DNA of 64,000 bases, taken from NCBI RefSeq assembly GCF_033954835.1, contig NZ_CP121471.1, positions 620,001 to 684,000 of the forward strand. The letters are read 5' to 3'. The position numbers were made by a program, and so were the translations under genes. The notes under the pieces are model-generated. The model was given only the letters and a program-made list of their open reading frames with translations, had not been told where the DNA came from and searched no databases. This DNA is from Thiorhodovibrio frisius. GTDB lineage: Bacteria; Pseudomonadota; Gammaproteobacteria; Chromatiales; Chromatiaceae. How positions within the stretch are numbered: the first letter of the stretch is position 1; each line of letters opens with the position of its first letter. Below, in pieces: positions 8,054 through 17,309 of this stretch.

Positions 8054-9857
8054 TCTGAACCTCTTCTTCGTTAGTATAGATTTTCAATGTTTCTTCGATA
8101 TCCTCCATATACGCATTGCGGTCCTCTATCCCCCAAAATTTCAAATTCTTTACATTTTTATTATAGAGCTTCATGAATACATTTTTAGTGCAGACAGGGA
8201 CAAACGTTCCCGTTTTTTCCCGATCTATTATTTCACTTCTTTTAACGGGAAATATTGCATTACCATAACTTCGATTTGTTGCAGAATCCAAGAGTGTCAG
8301 ATTGCCCAGAGAATTCTTATTACTGGATTTCCCAGGTTCCTGAGTTCCAGCGTCATCTTGACTTTCACCAGCGGCAAGATACGTTAGTATCCTCTGCGCA
8401 AAGTCCATAAAGGTTTTTGAGTCCCAAGTCGCATCTGCTAAAAAGTCATTTATCTTCCTTTTAAGGTCATCATTCACATAATCTAGAGCATCACTAAGCC
8501 ATTCACGCTGGTCTTTTTCCCTTTGAGGGAAAGATTCCTGATCAGTCTGTGAGTGAATATGCTCAACATCCCATCCATTTTTGTTTTCTTTGTAGCGCTC
8601 AAACGGGAAACGTGAAGTTTCCTCGCTATTGTTCAGCAAGGTCTGAATATTGTGAAGGAGAAGTAAATTTTTAATGTGTTTGCGGTCTTTGTTGTAGCTA
8701 AGAGCATCAAAATCTTCAGGGATATAGTTCTTTATCAGGTTATTCAACTTTCTGACAAATTCAGATTTCTTGCTGTTTTCGGCTTTCTCAAAAATCTCCT
8801 TAATCGGCGTGCCAGCTTCAATTAGAAAACCAATTTTGTGGTACAGTTCCCGTGATTGATACCATTCCGTCAAGGTCTCAAAAGTATCTGTCACTTTGCG
8901 CCATGTTAAACGAACATCTTCAGCAGATGTCATCTCATACTTCTTTTCAAAAACGCGAAAAATGCTATAGTTCGCATTTTCATTTAATGTATCAGTAAGC
9001 AGTCCAAAGAGAAGGTCAATGCGGGTTTCAGGTGAGTATGAAGTGGGCGTCAGGAATGACCAAAATGATGATTCATGAAGTTCGCTTTCGATTCGATCCC
9101 ACTCAAGGCCGATTTCAAACTGCTTTCGCTTATCATCCTCTTTAATTTCGGACAAAGAGAAATTTGACTGTTTGATAAATATTGCCTTGATCAGTTCTGC
9201 ATCTGTCAACGGTATTTTACCTATGTTCAATCTGGTGAAAATTTCAATGGAGTCATCAAGCCCATCACCTTGAACAACTGGTTCGTACCAGATTACTTTT
9301 GTACAATTTAAGAACACATTAATAAAGTGATCCTGCTTAAATTCTTTCTTTTTATTTCCTGCTGTTACCCATTCATGAATGGTCCTATAAGCAGATGCCA
9401 TGTGGGATAAATCAATGTTTGAGTGCTCAGTATTTAAATCCTGTTCATCAATAGTCAGAGAACGAAGAAAGTCGGGGCTCGCAATACGGGTTTCATACTC
9501 AATTAACGGTTCCGGTTCTTTTAATTTCCCACGGATTACTTCGTTTATGTAATGAGTAATCAAAAAAATCGTTGTGATACGCTGCTGGCCGTCAATCAAT
9601 TCGTAAAATGATTTTTCAAATTCTTCTTTATCAGCTTCTTTTACGGTGCGGCGAACTTCACGGGCAACCACAGGCTGAAGGCAGTACCAGGTTTTGTCAT
9701 TGCTATCAGCGATATCTCTCGGGGTGAAACAATGAATATCTTCAAGCAAATCGATGATCTGTTGTTCTGTCCATCGGTAGCCGCGCTGATATGCCGGGAT
9801 GAAATAGTTCTTACGAATTAGCTCTGAAACACTTTGAATCGGATTCGTCTCACTCAT
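8046..9857 (-). CDS. DUF262-DUF1524 (HNH) protein, GmrSD/SspE-like candidate defence nuclease
   Basis: A 603-aa protein with an N-terminal DUF262 domain (IPAYQRGYRWTEQQI near residue 17, ELIDGQQRITTIFLITHY near residue 88) and a C-terminal DUF1524 domain: GWDVEHIHSQ near residue 425, the His-based active site, then NSLGNLTLLDSATNRSYGN and FPVKRSEI near 520-540. This architecture is that of type IV restriction enzyme GmrSD and of SspE, which cut modified or phosphorothioated-context DNA. No modification genes are adjacent. It is the first gene of a two-gene operon with the DUF262-only gene. ATG at 9857 follows AGGGAAAGAGT. AT-rich codon use unlike the flanks. Confidence 0.85.
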   Translation of the reverse strand: MSETNPIQSVSELIRKNYFIPAYQRGYRWTEQQIIDLLEDIHCFTPRDIADSNDKTWYCLQPVVAREVRRTVKEADKEEFEKSFYELIDGQQRITTIFLITHYINEVIRGKLKEPEPLIEYETRIASPDFLRSLTIDEQDLNTEHSNIDLSHMASAYRTIHEWVTAGNKKKEFKQDHFINVFLNCTKVIWYEPVVQGDGLDDSIEIFTRLNIGKIPLTDAELIKAIFIKQSNFSLSEIKEDDKRKQFEIGLEWDRIESELHESSFWSFLTPTSYSPETRIDLLFGLLTDTLNENANYSIFRVFEKKYEMTSAEDVRLTWRKVTDTFETLTEWYQSRELYHKIGFLIEAGTPIKEIFEKAENSKKSEFVRKLNNLIKNYIPEDFDALSYNKDRKHIKNLLLLHNIQTLLNNSEETSRFPFERYKENKNGWDVEHIHSQTDQESFPQREKDQREWLSDALDYVNDDLKRKINDFLADATWDSKTFMDFAQRILTYLAAGESQDDAGTQEPGKSSNKNSLGNLTLLDSATNRSYGNAIFPVKRSEIIDREKTGTFVPVCTKNVFMKLYNKNVKNLKFWGIEDRNAYMEDIEETLKIYTNEEEVQSA

Positions 9858-9936
9858 ACTCTTTCCCTTGTTTTATACTGAGTAAATTATCAATTTGCAG
9901 TTTCTAAATTACATCAAATATTTCAGGCTACTGAAT

Positions 9937-9953
9937 AGTAAAAATATTTTACT
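9937..9953. promoter_or_regulatory. Candidate operator upstream of the DUF262 operon
   Basis: A perfect 7-bp inverted repeat, AGTAAAA and TTTTACT, separated by ATA, lies 80 bp upstream of the first DUF262 gene in an AT-rich 185-bp gap that should contain its promoter. It could be an operator or simply low-complexity AT sequence. A related AGTAA/TTACT pair at 10033-10046 sits over the end of parB. Confidence 0.3.
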
Positions 9954-10042
9954 CGCTCAATCAGTGAGTTTACCGAGTACACCTCATACGGCGCCTGTCT
10001 CGGGTCATGATGCGAAGCGAATCGTCGGGTCTAGTAAAAAAG

Positions 10043-10957
10043 TTACTGAATATGCGCCAAAATCCCGTCGAGCTCGTCTAAATTGTTGTAGGCGATCACC
10101 AGCTTGCCGGCGCCGCTGCCGCCGTGTTTGATCGCAACGCGGGCGCCGAGGCGGTTGGCGAGGTCGTCTTGCAGGCTGCGAATGTTGGGATCGAGTTGGG
10201 GTTTTTCTTTTTGGGCGTCGTCGGTTTCTTCGTTTTGCCAGCGGCGCACCAGTTTTTCGGTTTCGCGCACCGACAGGCCGCGATTCACCACCTCGCGCGC
10301 GGCGTCGCACTGATTGCGCCCCTTTAGGCCGAGCAGGGCGCGGGCGTGGCCCATTTCGAGTTGGCGCTGATCCAGATAACTCTTGGTGTCGGGTTCCAAT
10401 TCGAGCAGACGCAGCAGGTTGGTGACCGTGGTGCGGGACTTGCCTACGGCCTCGGCCACCTGCTGGTGGGTGAGGCTGAATTCTTCTGCAAGGCGATGCA
10501 GGGCGCTGGCTTCCTCGAGCGGATGGAGGTCATCGCGCTGGATGTTCTCGATCAGGGCGATGGCGAGTGCAGTTTTTTCGTCGACCTCGCGCACCACGAC
10601 CGGTATTTTGGCCAAACCGGCCTGCTGGGTTGCGCGCCAGCGCCGTTCGCCGGCGATGATCTCGTAATTGCCGTCATCAAGGCTGCGAACCACAATCGGC
10701 TGCAACACGCCCTGGGCGGCAATGGAATCGGCCAGTTCGCTCAGACTCTCGGGGTTGAACTCGCGCCGCGGCTGATAGCGCCCGCGGCGGATGCGCTCGA
10801 CGCCGAGTTCGGTGATGACCTCATCGGGACGGGCGGTGGTTGGGGATTCGTGCGCCGGGTCGGGCGCCCCGCTGTTGGATTCGCTGCTGCCGCTGCTTGC
10901 GCCGCTGCCAAGCAGTGCGTCCAGGCCGCGGCCAAGTCCTTTGCGTTTCGTGCTCAT
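10043..10957 (-). CDS. parB: Chromosome partitioning protein ParB
   Basis: A 304-aa ParB. It opens with the usual KRKGLGRGLDALLG, then RGRYQPRREF, and the CTP-binding motif IIAGERRWRA near residue 105, followed by a helix-turn-helix (FSLTHQQVAEAVGKSRTTVTN) that reads parS, and a C-terminal dimerisation domain ending DELDGILAHIQ. ParB loads as a CTP-switched clamp at parS and is moved by ParA to segregate chromosome origins. It is the last gene of a leftward operon after mnmG, rsmG and parA, 17 bp behind parA. I saw no full palindromic parS site in the window. Confidence 0.97.
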   Translation of the reverse strand: MSTKRKGLGRGLDALLGSGASSGSSESNSGAPDPAHESPTTARPDEVITELGVERIRRGRYQPRREFNPESLSELADSIAAQGVLQPIVVRSLDDGNYEIIAGERRWRATQQAGLAKIPVVVREVDEKTALAIALIENIQRDDLHPLEEASALHRLAEEFSLTHQQVAEAVGKSRTTVTNLLRLLELEPDTKSYLDQRQLEMGHARALLGLKGRNQCDAAREVVNRGLSVRETEKLVRRWQNEETDDAQKEKPQLDPNIRSLQDDLANRLGARVAIKHGGSGAGKLVIAYNNLDELDGILAHIQ

Positions 10958-10974
10958 TGTTAGCTTTGGTGCAC

Positions 10975-11763
10975 TCAGGTCACGGCCGGTGCCCGCTCGG
11001 CACGGCCAAGTATCTCACCGGCCAGGGCCTGGTAAGCGATGGATCCGCGCGAGCTTGCATCATAGAGAAGCACCGGCAAGCCGTGGCTGGGTGCCTCGGC
11101 CAGGCGAACATTGCGCGGGATTATGGTGGTATAGACTTGGGTGCTGAAGTGCTCGATCAACTGGGTGGAGACCTGATTGGCCAGGTTGTTGCGCGGGTCG
11201 TGCATGGTGCGCAGAATGCCCTCGACGGCCAACCCCGGATTGCGGCTTTCCTGAATTTGGCGAATGGTGTCGAGCAAGGCTGAAAGCCCCTCAAGCGCAT
11301 AGTATTCGCACTGGATTGGAATCAGCACGCCGTTGGCGGCGACCAGGGCGTTGATGGTGAGCATATTGAGCGAGGGCGGGCAGTCGATCAGGATCTGGTC
11401 GTACTCGCCCGTGATCGCGCTGATGACCTCGGACAGGCTGCGTTCGCGCTGCTCGGTGTTCATCAGGCCGACCTCGGCGGCGGTCATGTCGCCATTCGAC
11501 GGCAGCAGGTCGAAACCGGGGGCGGGTTCCTCGACCCTGACCCGGCAGGCATTGAAGTCAGCGTCGTTCAGCAGCAGATCGCAGCCGGTGCGTTCCAGGC
11601 TGTTTTTGTCCACCCCGCAGCCCATGGTGGCATTGCCCTGCGGGTCCATGTCGATCAGCAGCACGCGGCTTTTGAGCGACGCCAGCGAGGCGGCCAGATT
11701 TACGGCAGTGGTGGTTTTACCCACGCCGCCTTTTTGGTTAGCGATCGCGATGATTCTAGCCAT
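10975..11763 (-). CDS. parA: Chromosome partitioning ATPase ParA (Soj)
   Basis: A 262-aa deviant-Walker ATPase. [20 protein letters not shown] at residues 9-28 carries the signature lysine and P-loop, [14 protein letters not shown] is the switch I/Walker A' region and [13 protein letters not shown] the Walker B region. ParA binds nucleoid DNA as an ATP dimer and is released by ParB. The first codons overlap the 3' end of rsmG by 8 bp, so the genes are translated from one message. Confidence 0.97.
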   Translation of the reverse strand: MARIIAIANQKGGVGKTTTAVNLAASLASLKSRVLLIDMDPQGNATMGCGVDKNSLERTGCDLLLNDADFNACRVRVEEPAPGFDLLPSNGDMTAAEVGLMNTEQRERSLSEVISAITGEYDQILIDCPPSLNMLTINALVAANGVLIPIQCEYYALEGLSALLDTIRQIQESRNPGLAVEGILRTMHDPRNNLANQVSTQLIEHFSTQVYTTIIPRNVRLAEAPSHGLPVLLYDASSRGSIAYQALAGEILGRAERAPAVT

Positions 11764-12421
11764 AGGTGTCAGGATTGCTGTAGATGCGAATCAAATGGCG
11801 CTCGCCAGTGACGAAAGGCACCTCGAGCCTTTGCGCTGTCACGCCAATGCCGGCTGCGGTCAGTGCGGCCATTTCCTCATCAGGTCGGTGGCCCTTGTAA
11901 GCGAGCAGCGTGGCGCCCGGCTGGCGCAAATGGGTGCTGCCGGACCAGAGGGCGTCGAGCGGCGCCAGCGCACGAGCCGTTATGGTAGCGAATTTTTCCA
12001 CCGGCTGGTATGACTCGAAGCGCGCCTGCACCACTTTGACATTGCCAAGCTCCAGACTGGCGGCTGCCTGGCGCACAAAACGGGTCTTTTTGCCGACGCT
12101 ATCGAGCAGGACAAATTGCAGTTCCGGGCGCGCGATGGCGAGCGCAATACCCGGCAGACCGGCACCCGTGCCTAGGTCCAGCACCGGGGAGGCATCAAAG
12201 GCTGCGATTGCAGCCAGACTGTCGAGCAGATGGCGGCCGATCATTTCGAGCGGATCGCGCACGGCTGTCAGGTTAAAACGGCTGTTCCAGTGCACGAGCA
12301 GATCGATGTAGTTGAGCAGGGCGTTGCGCTGGGCATCGCTCAGGTCGGCGACGGGGCTGCCGAGGCGCGCGCAGCCCTGATCGAGGCGTTCGCGCAGGGG
12401 CTGGCGCATGGAGGCAAGCAT
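11756..12421 (-). CDS. rsmG: 16S rRNA (guanine-527-N7)-methyltransferase RsmG
   Basis: A 221-aa class I methyltransferase, formerly Gid[21 protein letters not shown] near residue 49 and the SAM-binding loop [17 protein letters not shown] near residue 80 are diagnostic, followed by [16 protein letters not shown] and RFESY. It methylates G527 of 16S rRNA; loss gives low-level streptomycin resistance in other bacteria. The start codon touches the mnmG stop (shared base 12421), and the stop overlaps parA. Confidence 0.96.
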   Translation of the reverse strand: MLASMRQPLRERLDQGCARLGSPVADLSDAQRNALLNYIDLLVHWNSRFNLTAVRDPLEMIGRHLLDSLAAIAAFDASPVLDLGTGAGLPGIALAIARPELQFVLLDSVGKKTRFVRQAAASLELGNVKVVQARFESYQPVEKFATITARALAPLDALWSGSTHLRQPGATLLAYKGHRPDEEMAALTAAGIGVTAQRLEVPFVTGERHLIRIYSNPDTYG

Positions 12422-14385
12422 CAGGCGCTTTGACGCGCGACGGGCGGGGCAGCATCGACCGGCTGTTTGTCCGCAGCTTTGTCCGTCTGTCCAACCGCGC
12501 GACCGATCGACTGGATGCGCTTTAAGTGAATCAGCAGCAAAGACACGGCCGCTGGCGTGACACCCGGAATACGCGCTGCCTGGCCCAGGGTGGTCGGGCG
12601 CGTTGCTTTGAGTTTTTCCAGCACTTCGGCCGAGAGCCCGCGCACCCGGTCGAAGTCGAAATCCAGCGGCAGCGGCTGGTGCTCCTGTGCCTGCTGGCGC
12701 TCGACCTCTGCGCGTTGGCGCTCGAGATAGCCGGCATACTTGGCCTGGATCTCAATCTGCTCGGCCACGGTGGGATCTGCCACGCCGGGGCCGATGCCAG
12801 TGATGGCGATCAGGCGGGCATAGTCGAGCTGGGGGCGGGCGAGCAGTTCAAGCGCGCGTGCCTCGCGTTTCGGTGGCTCGCCGAGATGTTCGGCGAGCGC
12901 TTGCGCAGCGGCGCTGCCGGGGCGCACCCAGGTCTCGCGCAGGCGCTGTTGCTCGCAGGCGATGGCCTCGCGTTTGGTCTCGAATGCCTGCCAGCGCGCA
13001 TCATCCACCAGACCCAGTTCGCGACCGATCTCGGTCAGGCGCAAGTCGGCATTGTCCTCGCGCAGTTGCAGCCGGTACTCGGCGCGGCTGGTGAACATGC
13101 GATAGGGCTCATTGGTGCCGCGCGTGATTAAATCATCGATCATTACGCCCAAATAGGCCTGATCGCGGCGCGGAAACCAGGGCTCGAGCCCGCGTACCTG
13201 GCGCGCGGCGTTAAGCCCGGCCAGCAGCCCCTGAGCGGCGGCTTCTTCATAACCAGTGGTGCCATTGATCTGACCGGCAAAGAACAGGCCGCCGATGGGC
13301 TTGGTCTCGAGCGAGGGCAGCAGGTCGCGCGGGTCGAAGAAGTCGTACTCGATGGCATAACCGGGGCGGGTGATGTGGGCCTGCTCGAAGCCCGGGATGG
13401 AGCGCACCAGCGCCTCTTGCACATCGTAGGGCAGGCTGGTGGAGATGCCGTTGGGGTAGATTTCATCGGTGTCCAGCCCTTCGGGCTCGACGAAAATCTG
13501 GTGCGAGGCCTTGTCCGCAAAACGAAAGACTTTGTCCTCGATCGACGGGCAGTAGCGTGGTCCGATGCCTTCGATCACGCCGCTGAATAGGGGCGAGCGC
13601 GAGATGCCGGCGCGGATGATCTCGTGCGTGCGCTCGGTGGTGCGTGCAATGTGGCAGCTGAGTTGGCGCGGATGATCAGCCGGCGAGCCGAGATAAGAAA
13701 ACACCGGCACTGGTGTGTCACCGGGTTGCTCGGCGAGCTGGCTGAAGTCAATGCTGCGTGCGGCGATGCGCGGCGGGGTGCCGGTTTTCAGCCGCTCCAC
13801 CCGCAGCGGCAGCGCGCGCAGGCGCTCGGCCAGCGCCAGCGCGGGCGGATCGCCGGCACGCCCGCCGCGATAATTTGACAGCCCGATGTGAATGCGCCCG
13901 CCAAGAAAGGTGCCGGCGGTCAGCACCACAGTGCGCGCGCGAAACTCGAGCCCCATTTGGGTACGCACGCCCGCGACCCGAGCGCCATCGCCATCGAGCA
14001 GCAGATCGTCCGCTGCCTGCTGAAACAAGTCCAGCCCCTGTTGCTGCTCTAGCGCGCGGCGCACGGCGGCCTTATAGAGCGTGCGGTCAGCCTGAGCGCG
14101 GGTGGCGCGCACCGCCGGCCCCTTGCGGCTGTTGAGAATACGGAACTGAATGCCGGCAGCATCGGCTGCGCGCGCCATCAGCCCGCCGAGGGCGTCGATT
14201 TCTTTGACCAGATGTCCCTTGCCAATACCACCAATGGCCGGGTTGCAGCTCATCTGCCCGAGGGTCTCGATATTGTGCGTCAGCAGCAGAGTGCGCGCGC
14301 CAAGCCTGGCCGCAGCCAGCGCGGCTTCGGTGCCGGCGTGGCCGCCGCCGATGATAATGACGTCATAGTCTTGAATTGCCCGCAT
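12421..14385 (-). CDS. mnmG: tRNA uridine-5-carboxymethylaminomethyl modification enzyme MnmG (GidA)
   Basis: A 654-aa FAD protein. [22 protein letters not shown] at the N-terminus is the dinucleotide-binding fold, [22 protein letters not shown] the conserved block around the catalytic Cys, and [21 protein letters not shown] the second FAD segment. With MnmE it places the cmnm5 group on U34 of several tRNAs. The C-terminal 25 residues past the helical domain are Gln/Ala/Asp-rich and poorly conserved in look. First gene of the mnmG-rsmG-parA-parB operon. Confidence 0.97.
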   Translation of the reverse strand: MRAIQDYDVIIIGGGHAGTEAALAAARLGARTLLLTHNIETLGQMSCNPAIGGIGKGHLVKEIDALGGLMARAADAAGIQFRILNSRKGPAVRATRAQADRTLYKAAVRRALEQQQGLDLFQQAADDLLLDGDGARVAGVRTQMGLEFRARTVVLTAGTFLGGRIHIGLSNYRGGRAGDPPALALAERLRALPLRVERLKTGTPPRIAARSIDFSQLAEQPGDTPVPVFSYLGSPADHPRQLSCHIARTTERTHEIIRAGISRSPLFSGVIEGIGPRYCPSIEDKVFRFADKASHQIFVEPEGLDTDEIYPNGISTSLPYDVQEALVRSIPGFEQAHITRPGYAIEYDFFDPRDLLPSLETKPIGGLFFAGQINGTTGYEEAAAQGLLAGLNAARQVRGLEPWFPRRDQAYLGVMIDDLITRGTNEPYRMFTSRAEYRLQLREDNADLRLTEIGRELGLVDDARWQAFETKREAIACEQQRLRETWVRPGSAAAQALAEHLGEPPKREARALELLARPQLDYARLIAITGIGPGVADPTVAEQIEIQAKYAGYLERQRAEVERQQAQEHQPLPLDFDFDRVRGLSAEVLEKLKATRPTTLGQAARIPGVTPAAVSLLLIHLKRIQSIGRAVGQTDKAADKQPVDAAPPVARQSA

Positions 14386-14523
14386 GGATGTTCCGGTCTG
14401 GATGGCAGATGTCTGCCAGCTCAGATTACCATGCGCGCGTCTGGCGCGCTTTGGACGTGCCGCCAGACAGGCTGAAGCTGGAAAGCGCCGAATGCACGCG
14501 AGTCTGAACCGCTTTGATGATCA

Positions 14524-14551
14524 AGCACAGCCGGGCGATGCTGGCTGTGCT
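14524..14551. terminator. Hairpin between the 14574 gene and mnmG
   Basis: A perfect 9-bp stem, AGCACAGCC and GGCTGTGCT, with a 10-base loop. It lies 22 bp past the stop of the leftward 652-aa gene and about 140 bp before mnmG, in the right place for a terminator of the upstream gene, but the T-run after the stem on the minus strand is poor (TTGATCAT). It could also be an attenuator or a Rho-associated hairpin. Confidence 0.4.
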
Positions 14552-14573
14552 CTGATTCGTTCCTCTCGCAACT

Positions 14574-16532
14574 TCAGAAAATCGGCGGGCGGGGGGAGGA
14601 ATCGCTCCGGATGGGCGCATCCAGAGGGTTGGCGGTCAGTCGATGGGCGGCGGCTCGGCGGCGGGCTTTGTGGGCGCGTGGGTAGGTCGGCACGCCCAAG
14701 CGTGGATCATTCGGGTTGATCTGGAATAACAAAAAGTCCTGGCCGGCGTCGCGAATGCTGCGCAGGCGCGAACTGATCTCATGGCGACCGGTGCGGATGG
14801 CGATGGCATCCCCTTCGTGCAGACCGGGTTGGGGTGCCGTCAGCAGGCCCCAGCCGAAGTCCTGATCGTAGATCAGCAGCGCGCGCGCCGTCTGCTTGCC
14901 GGTCTGCGCCGTCTGGTCGCTGTCCGCGTGCGGATCTTCTTTGGGGCTGGATGCCAAGCTGGGCGTGAGACTGGGGGCCTGCGCGTGGTCAGTGTCGCGC
15001 TGGGTGGTGGTGTCGCTGGGCTTGCTAGTCGGTGGTAAGGCGCTGGAGGTGACGGCCTCACTCGAGTGGGCCTCAATCAGGGCAGTGGTGACTGTGCGCA
15101 CCGAAGCGGGCACGGCGAAACAGGCAAGTTCCTGCACGTCGATCTGCAGGACTCCAGCGCTGCGCAGCATGCGTGCGACGCGCCCGAGATGTGGGCGGGC
15201 CATGCCGGATTTGCCGCTGCCGAAGGCCACCAGGGTGCCGACGCTGAGCGCGGTGCTGGTCTGGGCGCCGGGATTTTGAATGCGCCACAGGCGCGCGCTC
15301 TGGTGAACCAACTGCCAGGGGTCGCCATCGGTGCGCAGGTTGCTGGGTTGGCGCAAGGGGTCGTGCCTGGCCCTTGGCTGTGAGCTGGGCGATGTCGAGT
15401 GCGGAAAGCGCGAGAACACTTGATGCAGCAGGGCGCGGATGGTGGTCATGCCAGCGCTGAGATACAAGGTCTCGGGCTGGTTTAGCGGTTGCTCTGGGAG
15501 CTGTTCTGGCGCGCTGTTGTCCATATCGCGCGAGAGCAGCCGGATGCTCGGGCGACGCGCGGCGGGCGGCAGGCCGCGCAAGCGCTCGGGGGTGCGCGTG
15601 CCGGCGGGGTCGCGGCGGAAAAAGGCTTGGTGATCGCTGCGGATTGCCTCGGCGAGGCCGCTGTAGTCGAGCGTTAGGCTACCCTTGTCTGCTGCAGCGG
15701 GCTGGGGTGGGCCATTGAGATCGGCATGGAGGAAGCGCTGGCAGGCCGTGGACGGTAGGGCGATACCGAGCCGCGCGGCATCCGGCACCAGTGCACAGTA
15801 ACGGGCGATGAAATTCTGGGTGGTCTTGGGCCAGCTGAACTGGTCGAACAGCCCTTGGAGCTGAAGGTTCAGATACAGCCCCGCGCGGGTGGCGCGGCCA
15901 TCGGCGTCGGTCAGGAAGTCGGGTGCGTTGCAGGCAGGTTGCGGGTTATCCGGGGTCCTGGACGCCAGCAGGGCAAAAAACACCCGATTGGCGCGCTGCC
16001 AGGAGGCGCCGGGCAGGGGTTGATAGCGCAGGCGGTAGAGTTCCATCTCGCGCCAGGTCCACTCAAGAATGCGCAGGGCACCGAGCTGCAGCGGCTGCTG
16101 GTTGTTGCGGGCTTGCGGGCTGGCGTAGGCATCGGCCAGCGCCAGCTGATAGGCTCTGACCAACTCGGTCATGCAGCCTTTGAGTTGATCGAGCTGGCTG
16201 GCCTGGGCCGGGCGTTCGGGCAAGCCACGGCGGTCGCGGGTTTGTTGTTCAAGCAGCAGGGCGGCCTCGGACCACAGCAGCGCGCCCAGGGATTCTGCTT
16301 CCTGCAAACGCTGTGAGGCGCTGATCCGGGTGCGATTGGCACCTTGGAGTTCGGACAACAATTCGGGAAGGGCTTCGTCCAGTGGGCGCCCGCCCTTGAT
16401 CAGCCGCAGGGAGGTCGGGCGCAGCATGCGGGTGGCACGCCATTGGCTCGGCGTCTCAAGCCCTTCGCGCAAACCGGCGAGCAGGTCGCGCTCGGAGGGG
16501 GAGGCGGCAGCAGTGTTTTCGGCAAAGAGCAC
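14574..16532 (-). CDS. Unrecognised 652-aa protein
   Basis: I do not recognise this protein. It is soluble in appearance, with no signal peptide or membrane segment. Residues about 1-270 are helical (LGALLWSEAALLLEQQ, LGALRILEWTWREMELYRLRYQPLP). A middle block LSVGTLVAFGSGKSGMARPHLGRVARMLR near residue 425 and a C-terminal block ALLIYDQDFGWGLLTAPQPGLHEGDAIAIRTG near 545 look like beta-rich small domains, perhaps PilZ-like barrels, separated by about 70 residues rich in Ser, Thr, Pro and Asp. Start is GTG 16532 with a strong AGGAGG five bases upstream. It sits alone between a cupin gene and mnmG. PilZ is a guess only. Confidence 0.65.
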   Translation of the reverse strand: MLFAENTAAASPSERDLLAGLREGLETPSQWRATRMLRPTSLRLIKGGRPLDEALPELLSELQGANRTRISASQRLQEAESLGALLWSEAALLLEQQTRDRRGLPERPAQASQLDQLKGCMTELVRAYQLALADAYASPQARNNQQPLQLGALRILEWTWREMELYRLRYQPLPGASWQRANRVFFALLASRTPDNPQPACNAPDFLTDADGRATRAGLYLNLQLQGLFDQFSWPKTTQNFIARYCALVPDAARLGIALPSTACQRFLHADLNGPPQPAAADKGSLTLDYSGLAEAIRSDHQAFFRRDPAGTRTPERLRGLPPAARRPSIRLLSRDMDNSAPEQLPEQPLNQPETLYLSAGMTTIRALLHQVFSRFPHSTSPSSQPRARHDPLRQPSNLRTDGDPWQLVHQSARLWRIQNPGAQTSTALSVGTLVAFGSGKSGMARPHLGRVARMLRSAGVLQIDVQELACFAVPASVRTVTTALIEAHSSEAVTSSALPPTSKPSDTTTQRDTDHAQAPSLTPSLASSPKEDPHADSDQTAQTGKQTARALLIYDQDFGWGLLTAPQPGLHEGDAIAIRTGRHEISSRLRSIRDAGQDFLLFQINPNDPRLGVPTYPRAHKARRRAAAHRLTANPLDAPIRSDSSPRPPIF

Positions 16533-16864
16533 GACGGCCTCCTACTGGTGTTAACTGGCCCCGGGAAGGCACGGGGCTAGATTTTGCAAAAAGCGAGCAA
16601 TGCGGCCTCCGTGGCATCCCGATGAACAGTCTTATTAACTGGCATTCTCACGCCAAGCTTCCGGCTTTTGTTGCGCAGGCTCTTACTAGCGAGTCTATCC
16701 CAGGACCGGGGCCTTGCCTGTGAGGTGGGTCACGCTTCTGGCGAATGCAGATGGCGCATGCGCACTGGGCTCTGCGCGTGCCAAAATCCGACCAGAGTTC
16801 AAAGGGCCTGATTTTATACCGACAATCAGCTTGCGATTGGTACCTTAAGGAGTGGGCCGAGCAG
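16533..16864. other. 332-bp gap with no gene
   Basis: The gap lies between the 652-aa gene and the cupin gene, both leftward. The only structures I see are a 6-bp stem GCCCCG/CGGGGC at 16558-16577 in the leader of the 652-aa gene and a 9-bp direct repeat TTAACTGGC at 16551 and 16634. The short frames here resemble nothing. It presumably contains the promoter of the 652-aa gene. Confidence 0.4.
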
Positions 16865-17236
16865 TCAGTCGTCGCACTGGTGGTAGACCGCCGGCTCAAA
16901 TCTGGGGGTGCAAATGGCGAGAAAGACCAGCGGGACCGAGCCTGTGTTCTGGATGCTCTGCGGACAACCGGGCGGAATATGGATCACATCGCCGGGCTGG
17001 ACTTGGGTCTCCGGCAGCTCGCCAATGCGGGCAAGGCCCTGGCCCGAGAGAATCAGATAGCGTTCGGTGGTCCGCTCAAGCCAATGTACTCTTGTGGTTA
17101 CGCCCACGGGCACGGTGGCACGAGCGATGGACAACGCTGGATCATCGCTGCGGTTCCAAGGCTCGAGAATGTCGCAGCCCTCGCGAAAGGCGTAGGAATC
17201 GGCTTCATCCGGGCGGTGAATGATGGGGGGCGTCAT
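16865..17236 (-). CDS. Small cupin-domain protein
   Basis: A 123-aa single-domain cupin starting at MTPPIIHRP (GAGG nine bases before the ATG). The two cupin boxes are visible: VTTRVHWLERTTERYLILSG, and after 20 residues VQPGDVIHIPPGCPQSIQNTG. The first box has His and Glu in the expected spots but lacks the second His of the common HxH pair, so metal binding may be altered. No partner enzyme is next to it, and the substrate is unknown. A start eight codons upstream (17260) is possible. Confidence 0.8.
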   Translation of the reverse strand: MTPPIIHRPDEADSYAFREGCDILEPWNRSDDPALSIARATVPVGVTTRVHWLERTTERYLILSGQGLARIGELPETQVQPGDVIHIPPGCPQSIQNTGSVPLVFLAICTPRFEPAVYHQCDD

Positions 17237-17273
17237 GATGGTTTTGCCTCGGGAGTTCATCGGACGGTTCCAG

Positions 17274-17279
17274 TATACT
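17274..17279 (+). promoter_or_regulatory. Possible -10 element of prfB
   Basis: TATACT lies 31 bp before the prfB ATG in the 73-bp gap between the divergent cupin and prfB genes. No good -35 hexamer is found at 16-18 bp spacing, so this is a weak call. The prfB ribosome site GGAG is at 17299-17302. Confidence 0.3.
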
Positions 17280-17309
17280 GATATGTTTTCTTAGATGCGG
17301 AGACCATTC

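Noticed and set aside
14386-14573. Replication origin beside mnmG
   Set aside because: The gap before mnmG is GC-rich, 188 bp, and holds only a hairpin; no DnaA-box cluster is seen.
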